The notes under the pieces are model-generated. The model did not search any database and was not told the origin of the DNA. It saw only the letters and a list, made by a program, of their open reading frames with translations. 9,923 bases of DNA from an uncultured Actinomycetes bacterium (GTDB taxonomy: Bacteria > Actinomycetota > Thermoleophilia > Solirubrobacterales > Thermoleophilaceae): positions 1-9,923 of the forward strand of contig CAMLNW010000088.1 of NCBI GenBank assembly GCA_946481495.1. Reading direction: 5' to 3'. Of the stretch, positions 1 through 6,747 are shown piece after piece. Position 1 is the first letter of the stretch, and the number at the start of each line of letters is the position of its first letter. Position numbers and translations under genes: made by a program.

Positions 1-952
1 CGGCCGCGGCCGGCAGCGTGAGGATCCAAGCGATCACGATGTTGCCGGCGACGCCCCAGCGGACGGCCGAGAAGCGCTTTGCGGCGCCCGCGCCCATCAC
101 CGCACCGGAGATCGTGTGCGTCGTCGAGAGCGGGAATCCGACGTGGGTCGCCGCGAGGATCACCGCCGCGCCGCTGCCCTGGGCGGCGAAGCCCTGGGCG
201 GCGTCCATCTTGATGATCCGGCTGCCCATCGTCTTGATGATCCGCCAGCCGCCGAAGTAGGTGCCGAAGGCGATCGCCGACGCGGCCGACGCGACGACCC
301 AGAACGGCGGCTCGGCGCCGGCACCCAGCTCGCCGCTGGCGATCAGCGCAAGCGTGATTACCCCCATCGTCTTCTGGGCGTCGTTGGTGCCGTGGGCCAG
401 CGCGAGCAGGCCGCCCGACACGATCTGGCCGAACCTGAACCCGCGCGTGACCGGCCCGGGATGCAGCCGGCCGACGATCCGGTAGATCAGCAGGATGCCC
501 AGCCCGGCTACGCCGAATGCCAGGATCGGCGCGACGATCGCCGGGACGACGACCTTGCCGAGGATCCCCTCGCCGATGATCGCGTCCGGCCCGGCGGCGA
601 CGAACGCGGCGCCGACGACACCGCCGATCAGCGCGTGCGAAGAGCTCGACGGCAGGCCGAAGTACCAGGTGACGAGGTTCCAGGCGATCGCCCCGATCAG
701 CCCGCCGAAGACGATCAGCGGCGTGATTAGGTCCGCCTCGACGATCCCGCTGGCGATCGTCGCCGCGACCTCGAGCGACAGGAAGGCGCCGAAGAAGTTG
801 AGGATCGCCGCATAGCCGACGGCGACCTTCGGTGGCATCGCACGCGTCGAAATCGTCGTCGCGACGACGTTCGCGGTGTCGTGGAAGCCGTTGGTGAAGT
901 CGAACGCCAGCGCCGTCACGACGACGATGACCAGGATGATGTCGCTATCCAT
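1..952 (-). CDS. pit: PiT-family inorganic phosphate transporter (partial, runs off left edge)
   Basis: Low-affinity inorganic phosphate permease in the cytoplasmic membrane, importing phosphate (usually as a metal-phosphate complex) by cation symport. About 317 residues are visible from the ATG at 950-952; the C-terminus lies beyond the window. The first family signature appears near the N-terminus as FDFTNGFHDTANVVATTIST. The second internal copy reads LAHGTNDAQKTMGVI, and THTISGAVMGAG follows near the visible end. These duplicated GxxDxxN-type signatures are diagnostic of PiT/PF01384. The rest is a series of hydrophobic helices. It lies 21 bp downstream of the DUF47 gene on the same strand, a common pairing in which DUF47 is thought to modulate the transporter. 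The start follows that gene's stop directly and agrees with the conserved family N-terminus (MDSDIILVIVVV). The family is certain; the exact cation is not. Confidence 0.95.
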   Translation of the reverse strand, partial: MDSDIILVIVVVTALAFDFTNGFHDTANVVATTISTRAMPPKVAVGYAAILNFFGAFLSLEVAATIASGIVEADLITPLIVFGGLIGAIAWNLVTWYFGLPSSSSHALIGGVVGAAFVAAGPDAIIGEGILGKVVVPAIVAPILAFGVAGLGILLIYRIVGRLHPGPVTRGFRFGQIVSGGLLALAHGTNDAQKTMGVITLALIASGELGAGAEPPFWVVASAASAIAFGTYFGGWRIIKTMGSRIIKMDAAQGFAAQGSGAAVILAATHVGFPLSTTHTISGAVMGAGAAKRFSAVRWGVAGNIVIAWILTLPAAA

Positions 953-973
953 GCGGCGAGCGCTACAGAAGCG

Positions 974-1600
974 TCACGAGTTCTTGATGACGATGCCCTC
1001 GAGGATGTTCGCGACCTTCTCGGTCGCGTCGATCGCCTGCTCGAGCCGCTCGTAGATGTCCTTCCAGCGGATCACGACCATCGGGTCGATCCCGTTGTCG
1101 AACAGCGACGCGATCGCCTCGCGGACGATCCGGTCGCCGTCGTTCTCGAGCCGGTTGATCTCGACGGTGTAGTGCGAAAGATCCTTGAAACCGCGCAGCC
1201 GGGGCATCGCCTCGGCGATCTGGCGCGCGCACTGCAGCAGCACGTGGGCGAGCCGCTGGGCCTGCTCCATCGGCGCCTCGATCTTGTAGAGGATCAGGTA
1301 GTCCGCGACCTCCTCGGTGAGGTCGACGATGTCGTCGAGACCGGAGGCCAGCTCGTAGATGTCCTCGCGGTCGATCGGCGTGACGAACGTCTCGTTCAGG
1401 CGCCGGATGATGTCGTGGGTGATCCGGTCGCCATCCTGCTCGCAGATCAGGATGTCGCGCGCCAGATCGTCGCCGCGGTCGGGAAACGCGCGCAGCATGC
1501 GGTCGAGCAGATCCGCAGCGCGGACGATGTTGCCGCCAGCCTCCTCGAACAGGTCGAAGAACTCGCGGTCACGGGGGGCGATGACGCTGGAGAGTCGCAT
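974..1600 (-). CDS. DUF47 / PhoU-like protein
   Basis: Soluble, mostly helical PhoU-related protein (PF01865), 208 residues from the ATG at 1598-1600, which is the usual family length. The family normally sits next to pit genes and is believed to regulate phosphate transport, possibly binding metal through acidic ExxxD-type motifs. Visible hallmarks are CEQDGDRITHDIIRRLNETF followed by TPIDREDIYELASGLDDIVD, with a second repeat containing ENDGDRIVREAI. These are the two PhoU-like halves. It is followed after 21 bp by pit, so the two are probably one transcript. The start is uncertain. An in-frame ATG at 1844-1846 with a good Shine-Dalgarno would add 82 residues, but that extension has many A/T-ending codons and no family resemblance, while the core has almost none. 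The chosen ATG has only a weak purine stretch upstream, so leaderless or unusual initiation is possible. Confidence 0.9.
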   Translation of the reverse strand: MRLSSVIAPRDREFFDLFEEAGGNIVRAADLLDRMLRAFPDRGDDLARDILICEQDGDRITHDIIRRLNETFVTPIDREDIYELASGLDDIVDLTEEVADYLILYKIEAPMEQAQRLAHVLLQCARQIAEAMPRLRGFKDLSHYTVEINRLENDGDRIVREAIASLFDNGIDPMVVIRWKDIYERLEQAIDATEKVANILEGIVIKNS

Positions 1601-1915
1601 GGCCGGCGCGGCCAAGCTAGCAGTTGTAAACGACGGCGACGTCACGGCCTTCGAGAGTGCTCGCGAACGTCGGTAGAAACCACCGATCGCTAACGCGTGA
1701 CTTCCCCCGATGACGAGCCGCCAGAGCCGGCGTAGGTTGATGTCTGACACACCCCATCGGGTCCAGGCCGAATCGTCACGGACGGCCAACAATGTGACCC
1801 AGTGAGACCCCTGCCCTCCCAGGGCATTCCCCGGCGAGGAGCACATGAGGCGACCTCTCCTTCCGCCTCAGCTCCTCGCCGGTTCCTTGCTCCCGCTATC
1901 CTCCCCGGCCGCGAC
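1601..1915. other. Intergenic region between DUF47-pit and tRNA-Val
   Basis: This 315-bp stretch separates the leftward phosphate genes from the rightward tRNA-Val and must hold both promoters. I see no convincing -35/-10 pair for either. A TATCCT at 1897-1902 could be a -10 for the tRNA but lacks a matching -35. The part from 1601 to 1846 is open in frame with DUF47 on the minus strand, but its codon third positions look non-coding. The clearest structure is the pair of hairpins at 1809-1824 and 1831-1882, described separately. Confidence 0.6.
1809..1882. repeat. Tandem inverted repeats (short hairpin plus long 19-bp hairpin)
   Basis: Seen directly. A 5-bp stem CCCTG/CAGGG (1809-1813 and 1820-1824) has loop CCCTCC. 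It is followed by a perfect 12-bp inverted repeat CCGGCGAGGAGC (1831-1842) with GCTCCTCGCCGG (1871-1882). Inside the long repeat, TGAGGCG (1846-1852) pairs with CGCCTCA (1864-1870) after a 3-nt bulge at 1843-1845, leaving an 11-nt pyrimidine loop at 1853-1863. On the plus strand both loops are C/U-rich. On the minus strand the long hairpin's loop reads GAAGGAGAGGT, an SD-like sequence, and an ATG starts at the bulge. There is no T-run after it on either strand, so a simple intrinsic terminator is unlikely. Function is unknown. Confidence 0.75.
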
Positions 1916-1988
1916 GGGCCGTTAGCTCAGTTGGGAGAGCGCCGCCTCGACAAGGCGGAGGTCGCTGGTTCGAGCCCAGCACGGCCCA
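1916..1988 (+). tRNA. tRNA-Val (anticodon GAC)
   Basis: A full cloverleaf of 73 nt. The acceptor stem GGGCCGT (1916-1922) pairs with ACGGCCC (1981-1987), and the discriminator is A1988. The D-arm spans 1925-1940 (GCTC...GAGC). The anticodon stem CCGCC/GGCGG encloses loop TCGACAA with GAC at 1949-1951. The T-arm GCTGG-TTCGAGC-CCAGC spans 1964-1980. GAC reads the valine codon GUC, a preferred codon in a GC-rich genome. CCA is not encoded (CCT follows), so it must be added after transcription. It points away from the DUF47-pit unit and towards osmC, which lies on the opposite strand. Confidence 0.97.
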
Positions 1989-2087
1989 CCTCTCGTCCCA
2001 GGGACGCGCCTGGCGGCGTCATCGGCAACCTTGCGTACGGAGTACGCGTCGGCCGCCTCTTCCTTGCCAGCCACGACCCTGAAACGA

Positions 2088-2112
2088 GATCACGCGTTGT
2101 TGGATCACGCGT
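2088..2112. repeat. 10-bp direct repeat overlapping the osmC stop
   Basis: GATCACGCGT occurs at 2088-2097 and again at 2103-2112, separated by five bases. The second copy contains the osmC stop (TCA at 2105-2107 on the plus strand). A short perfect inverted repeat, GCGTAC/GTACGC, lies just upstream at 2033-2038 and 2042-2047. The 116-bp gap from 1989 to 2104 otherwise holds nothing I recognise. No T-tract terminator is visible for either the tRNA or osmC. Confidence 0.7.
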
Positions 2113-2623
2113 CGGCGGGGCGAGCGACTACCTGCGTCGAAAGCGTCGAGCTGCCTGTAAGCGTCTGGTAGACGACGCAGTAGCGCTCGGTGAGCTTGTT
2201 CAGCGTCGCGAGTTGCTCGTCGTCGGCGTCGGAATCGATGTCGATGGTGAGGCGGATGGCGGCGAAGCCGACCGGCGCGTCGCGGTCGACGCCGAGCGTG
2301 CCGCGGAAGTCGAGGTCTCCCTCGGCGCGGACAGTGCCCGATCGCACGGCGATCCCGAGTGAGGTCGCGACCGCACGCAACGTGACGCCGGCGCAGGCGG
2401 CGAGCGCCTCGAGCAGCATGTCACCGGAGCAGAGCAGCGAGCCGTCGCCGCCGCTGGCGGGATGCAGGCCGGCCTCGGCGATCGCGCGGCCGGTGCTCAC
2501 CGAGCAAGAGATCCCCTCGCCGAGCGACCCCTCGGCGGTGAGGGTGACGAGTGCCGCTTCGGGCTCGGCCTCGTAGCGCTGCTTCAACGGGGTCTGCACC
2601 GCTCTCAGCTCATCGCGCTCCAT
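2105..2623 (-). CDS. OsmC family peroxiredoxin / hydroperoxide reductase
   Basis: Cytosolic thiol-dependent peroxidase of the OsmC/Ohr superfamily, expected to reduce organic hydroperoxides. It has 172 residues. The two redox cysteines are in place: Cys77 in LEALAACAGVTLRAVA and Cys149 in ERYCVVYQTL, about 72 residues apart as in OsmC proteins. The N-terminal strand region and the long central helix after LLCSGDMLLEAL fit the fold. The ATG at 2621-2623 starts 18 bp after the acs stop on the same strand, so it is probably the last gene of the acetate operon. The Shine-Dalgarno is weak (CCTAGG region), which suggests translation helped by coupling or readthrough from acs. It could be Ohr-like rather than OsmC proper; the sequence alone does not decide this. 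Confidence 0.9.
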   Translation of the reverse strand: MERDELRAVQTPLKQRYEAEPEAALVTLTAEGSLGEGISCSVSTGRAIAEAGLHPASGGDGSLLCSGDMLLEALAACAGVTLRAVATSLGIAVRSGTVRAEGDLDFRGTLGVDRDAPVGFAAIRLTIDIDSDADDEQLATLNKLTERYCVVYQTLTGSSTLSTQVVARPADA

Positions 2624-2641
2624 GCAGGCAAGCCTAGGGTG

Positions 2642-4624
2642 CTACGCGTCGGCGTCGTCGCGGCGGGCGGCGACGCGGTCCTCGAGCTGCTTCATGACGT
2701 CCGGGTCGCGGAGAGTGGTGACGTCACCGAGCTCCTTGCCGTTGGCGATGTCGCGCAGCAGGCGGCGCATGATCTTGCCGGAGCGGGTCTTCGGCAGGTC
2801 GTCGGCCCAGACGATGCGCTTCGGGCGGGCGAGCTTGCCGCTCCGCTGGGCAACGTGCTCGCGCAGCTCGGCGATCAGGTCGTCGTCGCCGTCCTGGTCG
2901 CCCTCGAGCGTGACGAAGGCGCAGATCGACTGACCGGTGTCGTCGTCGGCCTGGCCGATCACCGCCGACTCGGCGACGCGCGGATGCGAGACGAGCGCCG
3001 ACTCGACCTCGGCCGTCGAGAGACGGTGGCCGGAGACGTTGATCACGTCGTCAACGCGCCCGATCACCCAGATGTAGCCGTCGGGGTCCTTGCGCGCCGC
3101 GTCGCCGACGAAGTACGTCGTCGGGCCGAACTTCGAGAAGTAGGTCTCCTTGAAGCGCTCGGGATCCTTGTAGAGCGTGCGCAGCATCCCTGGCCACGGC
3201 CGGCGCAGGATCAGCAGGCCCTGGGCGTCGTCGACCTCGTTGCCGTCCTGGTCGACGACCGCCGCGTCGACACCGGGCAGCGGCCGCGTCGCCGAGCCAG
3301 GCTTGGCGGCCGTGATGCCGGGCAGCGGGCTGATCAGCGTGTGGCCGGTCTCGGTCTGCCACCAGGTGTCGATGATCGGACAGCGCTCGCCGCCGATCTC
3401 GACGTGGTACCAGACCCACGCCTTCGGGTTGATCGGCTCGCCGACGCTGCCGAGCAGGCGCAGCTTTGAAAGGTCGTGGCGCGCCGGGTAGTCGGTCCCC
3501 CACTTCATGCAAGCCCTGATCGCCGTCGGCGCGGTGTAGAAGAGCGTCACGCCGTAACGCGCGCAGAGCTCCCACCAGATGTCTTTGTCGGGATAGTCGG
3601 GCGCGCCCTCGTACATCACCGAGGTGGCGCCGTTGGCCAGCGGCCCGTAGACGATGTAGGAGTGGCCGGTGACCCAGCCGACGTCGGCCGAGCACCAGAA
3701 GACGTCCTGCTCGGGCTTGAGGTCGAACAGGTGCTTGTGGGTCCACGCGACGCCGGTTAGGTAGCCGCCGGTCGTGTGCAGGATTCCCTTCGGCTTGGCG
3801 GTCGAGCCCGAGGTGTAGAGGGCGAACAGCGGGTGCTCGGCGTCGAGCGGCTCGGCCGGGCAGTCGGGATCGGCCTGGTCGAGCGCCTCGTGGAACCAGA
3901 CGTCGCGACCGTCGCGCATCTCGACCTCGTCGCCGGTGTTCTTGACGACCACCACGGTCTCGATCGCCGGCAGGTCGTCGAGGAAGGCGTCGACCCCGGG
4001 CTTTACGGGGGCGGTCTTGCCCTTGCGGCGCGCGCCGTCGGCGGTGATCAGCGCCTTCGCCTCCGAGAACTCCATCCGCTCCTTGACCGACTCGGGCGAG
4101 AAGCCGCCGAAGACGACGTTGTGCGGCGCACCGATGCGGGCGCAGGCGAGCATCGCGACGACGACCTCGGGGATCATCGGCAGGTAGATCCCGACGATGT
4201 CGCCGGGCCTGACGCCGTGGTCCTTGAGCGCATTGGCGAGCCGCTGGGTGTCGCGCAGCAGATCGGCATAGGTGAGGTCGCGCTCCTCGCCCTCCTCCCC
4301 ACGCCAGTGGAAAGCGACGCGGTCGCCGTTGCCGGCCTCGACGTGGCGGTCGAGGCAGTTGTAGGAGACGTTCAGCTTGCCGCCCTCGAACCACTTGTAG
4401 AACGGCGCCTCGGAGTCGTTCAGCACCGTGTCCCAGCGCTCGAACCAGTGCAGGTCCTCGGCCTGCTTCGCCCACCAGCCCTGCGGGTCGCGCTCCGCCT
4501 CCGCGTAGACGTCGGGATCGCTCAGCAGCGCCCGCTCGGCGAACTCGGCCGGCGGATCGAAGGTCTCCTGGTCGAGCAGCTCGGCGATTCGCTGGTCGAC
4601 GTTGGACGCGGCGCTGGTCTCCAT
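2642..4624 (-). CDS. acs: Acetyl-CoA synthetase (AMP-forming)
   Basis: Cytosolic enzyme converting acetate, ATP and CoA to acetyl-CoA, AMP and pyrophosphate. It has 660 residues from the ATG at 4622-4624, the usual length for Acs (about 650). The order is typical: an N-terminal ACAS_N segment (RWDTVLNDSEAPFYKWFEGG), the P-loop-like YTSGSTAKPKGILHTTGGYL at about 270, and the acetate-pocket/adenylate motif DTWWQTETGHT at about 420. The hinge region YIWVIGRVDDVINVSGHRLS comes at about 518, and the C-terminal PKTRSGKIMRR at about 611. The Lys in SGKIMRR (about 617) is the residue reversibly acetylated in other Acs enzymes, so post-translational control is likely. An in-frame GTG directly precedes the ATG (GTGATG). 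The SD AGGGGA (4630-4635) is 5 nt from the ATG and favours it. It follows actP by about 25 bp and precedes osmC. Confidence 0.97.
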   Translation of the reverse strand: METSAASNVDQRIAELLDQETFDPPAEFAERALLSDPDVYAEAERDPQGWWAKQAEDLHWFERWDTVLNDSEAPFYKWFEGGKLNVSYNCLDRHVEAGNGDRVAFHWRGEEGEERDLTYADLLRDTQRLANALKDHGVRPGDIVGIYLPMIPEVVVAMLACARIGAPHNVVFGGFSPESVKERMEFSEAKALITADGARRKGKTAPVKPGVDAFLDDLPAIETVVVVKNTGDEVEMRDGRDVWFHEALDQADPDCPAEPLDAEHPLFALYTSGSTAKPKGILHTTGGYLTGVAWTHKHLFDLKPEQDVFWCSADVGWVTGHSYIVYGPLANGATSVMYEGAPDYPDKDIWWELCARYGVTLFYTAPTAIRACMKWGTDYPARHDLSKLRLLGSVGEPINPKAWVWYHVEIGGERCPIIDTWWQTETGHTLISPLPGITAAKPGSATRPLPGVDAAVVDQDGNEVDDAQGLLILRRPWPGMLRTLYKDPERFKETYFSKFGPTTYFVGDAARKDPDGYIWVIGRVDDVINVSGHRLSTAEVESALVSHPRVAESAVIGQADDDTGQSICAFVTLEGDQDGDDDLIAELREHVAQRSGKLARPKRIVWADDLPKTRSGKIMRRLLRDIANGKELGDVTTLRDPDVMKQLEDRVAARRDDADA

Positions 4625-4627
4625 CAC

Positions 4628-4636
4628 TCTCCCCTC
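4628..4636 (-). promoter_or_regulatory. Ribosome binding site of acs
   Basis: On the minus strand GAGGGGAGA lies just before a tandem GTGATG. Spacing from AGGGGA is 2 nt to the GTG but 5 nt to the ATG, so it supports the ATG at 4622-4624 as the start. Confidence 0.65.
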
Positions 4637-4652
4637 GCTTGGTCGACGTGTT

Positions 4653-6314
4653 CTACCGCGTCCCGACCGGCTGCGCCGGCGGCGGCGCTGTCGGCTCGCG
4701 ATCGACGGGCCGGTCCGTCAGCCCGCGCCCGGTCGCGACCTCGGCGCCAAGCCCGGTCTCAGAGCGCACGTAGAGCTCGTCGAAGTCGTGCTCGGCACGC
4801 GTCTCCTCCCTGCCCAGCATCGTGCCAAGCCAGCAGCCGACGAAGCCGAGCGGGATCGAGACGATGCCCGGGTTGGCGAGCTCCCAGCCGATCGGCGAGC
4901 CCTCGCCATCCGGCCCCGGCCAGACGCCCGGACTGACGATCACGAGGAATATCGAGCTGATCGTGCCGACCAGGACGCCGGTCACGGCGCCGGTCGTGTT
5001 GAACCGCCGCCAAGTCAGCGACAACAGCAGCGCGGGGAAGTTCGCGCTCGCCGCTACAGCGAAGGCAAGGCCGACCATGAACGAGACGTTCAGGCCCTCG
5101 CCGCCGATGACGGCGATCGCGATCGTCGCGGCGCCGATCACGCCGGCGGCGATCCGCGCGACGTAGACCTCCTCGTGCTCGGAGTCCTTGCCCTTGCGGA
5201 CGATGCTCGACCAGACGTCGTGCGCGACGGCGCCCGACGCGCTGAGCACGAGCCCGGCCACGACCGCGAGGATCGTCGCGAACGCGACGGCCGCGATGAT
5301 CGCCAAGAAGAGGTCGCCGCCAAAGGTGCCGGCGCCGCCGCCGAGCTCCTCGGCGAGCAGCGGCGCGGCGAGGTTTCCCCCGGTACCGGCGGCCTCCTCG
5401 CCGCCGGTGCCGAGGAAGGCGCGGGCCCCGAAGCCGAGGCATGTGGTCATCACGTAGAAGGCGCCGATCAGCCCAACGGCCCAGACGACCGACGAGCGGG
5501 CCGCCTTGGCGTCGGGGACCGTGAAGAAGCGCATCAGGATGTGCGGCAGGCCCGCGGTGCCGAGCACCAGCGCGAGGCCAAGCGACAGCGTGTCGAGCGG
5601 CGAGTCGAGGAAGAGACCCGGCTTCAGATAGGCGTCGCCCTCGGGCGAGGCGTCCTTGGCCTGATTGAACAGCTCGATCGGGTTGAAGCCGACACGCTCG
5701 AGCACGAACAACGACAGGACGATCGTCGCGGCCATCAGCAGAATCGCCTTGATGATCTGGACCCACGTCGTCGCCAGCATCCCGCCGAAGATCACGTAGG
5801 TGAGCATGAAGACGCCGGTCACGATCACCGAGACCGAGAAGTTGATCCCGACCAGCGCCTCGATCAGCACGCCCGCACCGACCATTTGCGCGATCAGGTA
5901 GAAGCCGGCGACCGCGAGCGTGCCGAGCGCCGCCGCGGCGCGCGCCGGCCGCTGGTTGAGCCGGTAGGAGAGGACGTCGGCCATCGTGTACTTGCCGGTG
6001 TTACGCATCCGCTCCGAGAGCAGGAACAGCACGGTCAGGAAGGCAACGAGGAAGCCGACCGAGTAGAGGAAGCCGTCGAAGCCGAACAGGAAGATCAGGC
6101 CGGCGATGCCGAGGAACGACGCGGCCGACATGTAGTCGCCTGCGATCGCGAACCCGTTCTGGGCGCCGGTGATGCCGCGACCGGCGGCCCAGAAGTCGGT
6201 CGCCGACGTCATCCGCTTCGACGCCAGGTAGGTGATGACGAGGGTGATCCCGACGACGACCGCGAAGATCGACAGCGCAAGCTCGTTGACGTCTGCCGCC
6301 AGTGGAGCGATCAT
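4653..6314 (-). CDS. actP: Cation/acetate symporter (sodium:solute symporter family)
   Basis: Integral membrane permease of the SSS family importing acetate, and perhaps other short monocarboxylates, with a cation. It has 553 residues, close to ActP/MctC size (about 550). The N-terminus has one hydrophobic helix (LALSIFAVVVGITLVITYLA). Next come the family-typical FWAAGRGITGAQNGFAIAGDYMSAASFLGIAG, then LLSERMRNTGKYTMADVLSYRL, a block strongly conserved in ActP proteins. Roughly a dozen hydrophobic helices follow, with a glycine/alanine-rich loop near the middle (GTGGEEAAGTGGN) and a proline-rich hydrophilic C-terminal tail. Its ATG overlaps the upstream DUF485 stop by 4 bp and is preceded by GGAGG at good spacing, a clear case of coupling. 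Adjacency to acs supports acetate as the substrate; pyruvate or propionate cannot be excluded. Confidence 0.94.
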   Translation of the reverse strand: MIAPLAADVNELALSIFAVVVGITLVITYLASKRMTSATDFWAAGRGITGAQNGFAIAGDYMSAASFLGIAGLIFLFGFDGFLYSVGFLVAFLTVLFLLSERMRNTGKYTMADVLSYRLNQRPARAAAALGTLAVAGFYLIAQMVGAGVLIEALVGINFSVSVIVTGVFMLTYVIFGGMLATTWVQIIKAILLMAATIVLSLFVLERVGFNPIELFNQAKDASPEGDAYLKPGLFLDSPLDTLSLGLALVLGTAGLPHILMRFFTVPDAKAARSSVVWAVGLIGAFYVMTTCLGFGARAFLGTGGEEAAGTGGNLAAPLLAEELGGGAGTFGGDLFLAIIAAVAFATILAVVAGLVLSASGAVAHDVWSSIVRKGKDSEHEEVYVARIAAGVIGAATIAIAVIGGEGLNVSFMVGLAFAVAASANFPALLLSLTWRRFNTTGAVTGVLVGTISSIFLVIVSPGVWPGPDGEGSPIGWELANPGIVSIPLGFVGCWLGTMLGREETRAEHDFDELYVRSETGLGAEVATGRGLTDRPVDREPTAPPPAQPVGTR

Positions 6315-6682
6315 CGCTGGGCCTCCGTCCGGTCAGCCGCCTTCAACGCGACGCGGCGCGCCTCCTCGGCGAGCGGATCGAACTCGCGGTTCGACCTGCG
6401 CAGATACCACCAGGCCAGGCCCCACGTCATCACGAACTGGCTCAGCGCCAGCACGTAGCCGACCGTCAAGCCCTCGTAGACCGACTCCCCCATGAAGTCA
6501 GGCGCGTAGCCGGCGAGCAGGATGAAGCCGACGTACCAGATGAGGAAGAACGCAGTCGCCGGATAGACGAAGCGGTTGCGCGTTCGCACCAGCCGCTGGA
6601 ACTCGGGCGAACGCTCGGCGGTCCGCCAATCGATCGGGGCGGGACGTTCTTCGCCGACCCCGCCCAGGGGCTGCTCAGACAT
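6311..6682 (-). CDS. DUF485 small membrane protein (YjcH-like)
   Basis: Small inner-membrane protein of the DUF485 family (E. coli YjcH type), almost always found just upstream of actP and presumed to assist or modulate the symporter; its role is not established. It has 123 residues from the ATG at 6680-6682. Two hydrophobic helices are visible: FVYPATAFFLIWYVGFILLAGY and VGYVLALSQFVMTWGLAWWYL. Both the LVRTRNRFVYPATAFFLIWY block before the first helix and the final Y-L-RR-SN segment fit the family. A GTG at 6683-6685 directly precedes the ATG, as in acs, and could be the start because AAGGAG lies 7 nt from it. The gene overlaps actP by 4 bp and is the first gene of the acetate operon. Confidence 0.92.
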   Translation of the reverse strand: MSEQPLGGVGEERPAPIDWRTAERSPEFQRLVRTRNRFVYPATAFFLIWYVGFILLAGYAPDFMGESVYEGLTVGYVLALSQFVMTWGLAWWYLRRSNREFDPLAEEARRVALKAADRTEAQR

Positions 6683-6687
6683 CACTG

Positions 6688-6698
6688 CTCCTCTCCTT
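6688..6698 (-). promoter_or_regulatory. Strong ribosome binding site of the DUF485 gene
   Basis: On the minus strand AAGGAGAGGAG precedes the tandem GTGATG start. The outer AAGGAG is 7 nt from the GTG and the inner GGAG is 5 nt from the ATG, so both starts are served. I could not identify the promoter in the 62-bp gap up to 6747. Confidence 0.7.
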
Positions 6699-6747
6699 CA
6701 ACACACCTTGCGACCCCGCCGCAGCCGACTCAGCGACCTATCAGGCG

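Noticed and set aside
1601..1846. 82-residue N-terminal extension of the DUF47 protein from the ATG at 1846
   Set aside because: Despite a good SD, roughly a quarter of its third codon positions are A/T against very few in the core, and the family normally begins near the Met at 1600. Kept as a finding about the hairpin, not as coding sequence.
1802..2362. 186-residue plus-strand frame spanning the tRNA-Val gene
   Set aside because: It runs straight through a perfect tRNA cloverleaf and into the antisense of osmC, with no protein features.
4602..6458. 618-residue open frame on the plus strand opposite actP, and similar long frames opposite acs (3776-4936, 2462-3469) and pit/DUF47 (116-730, 881-1693)
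   Set aside because: These are the mirror frames of GC-rich genes. Their translations are dominated by Arg, Asp, Glu, Ala and Gly with no domain, while the minus-strand proteins match known families along their whole length.
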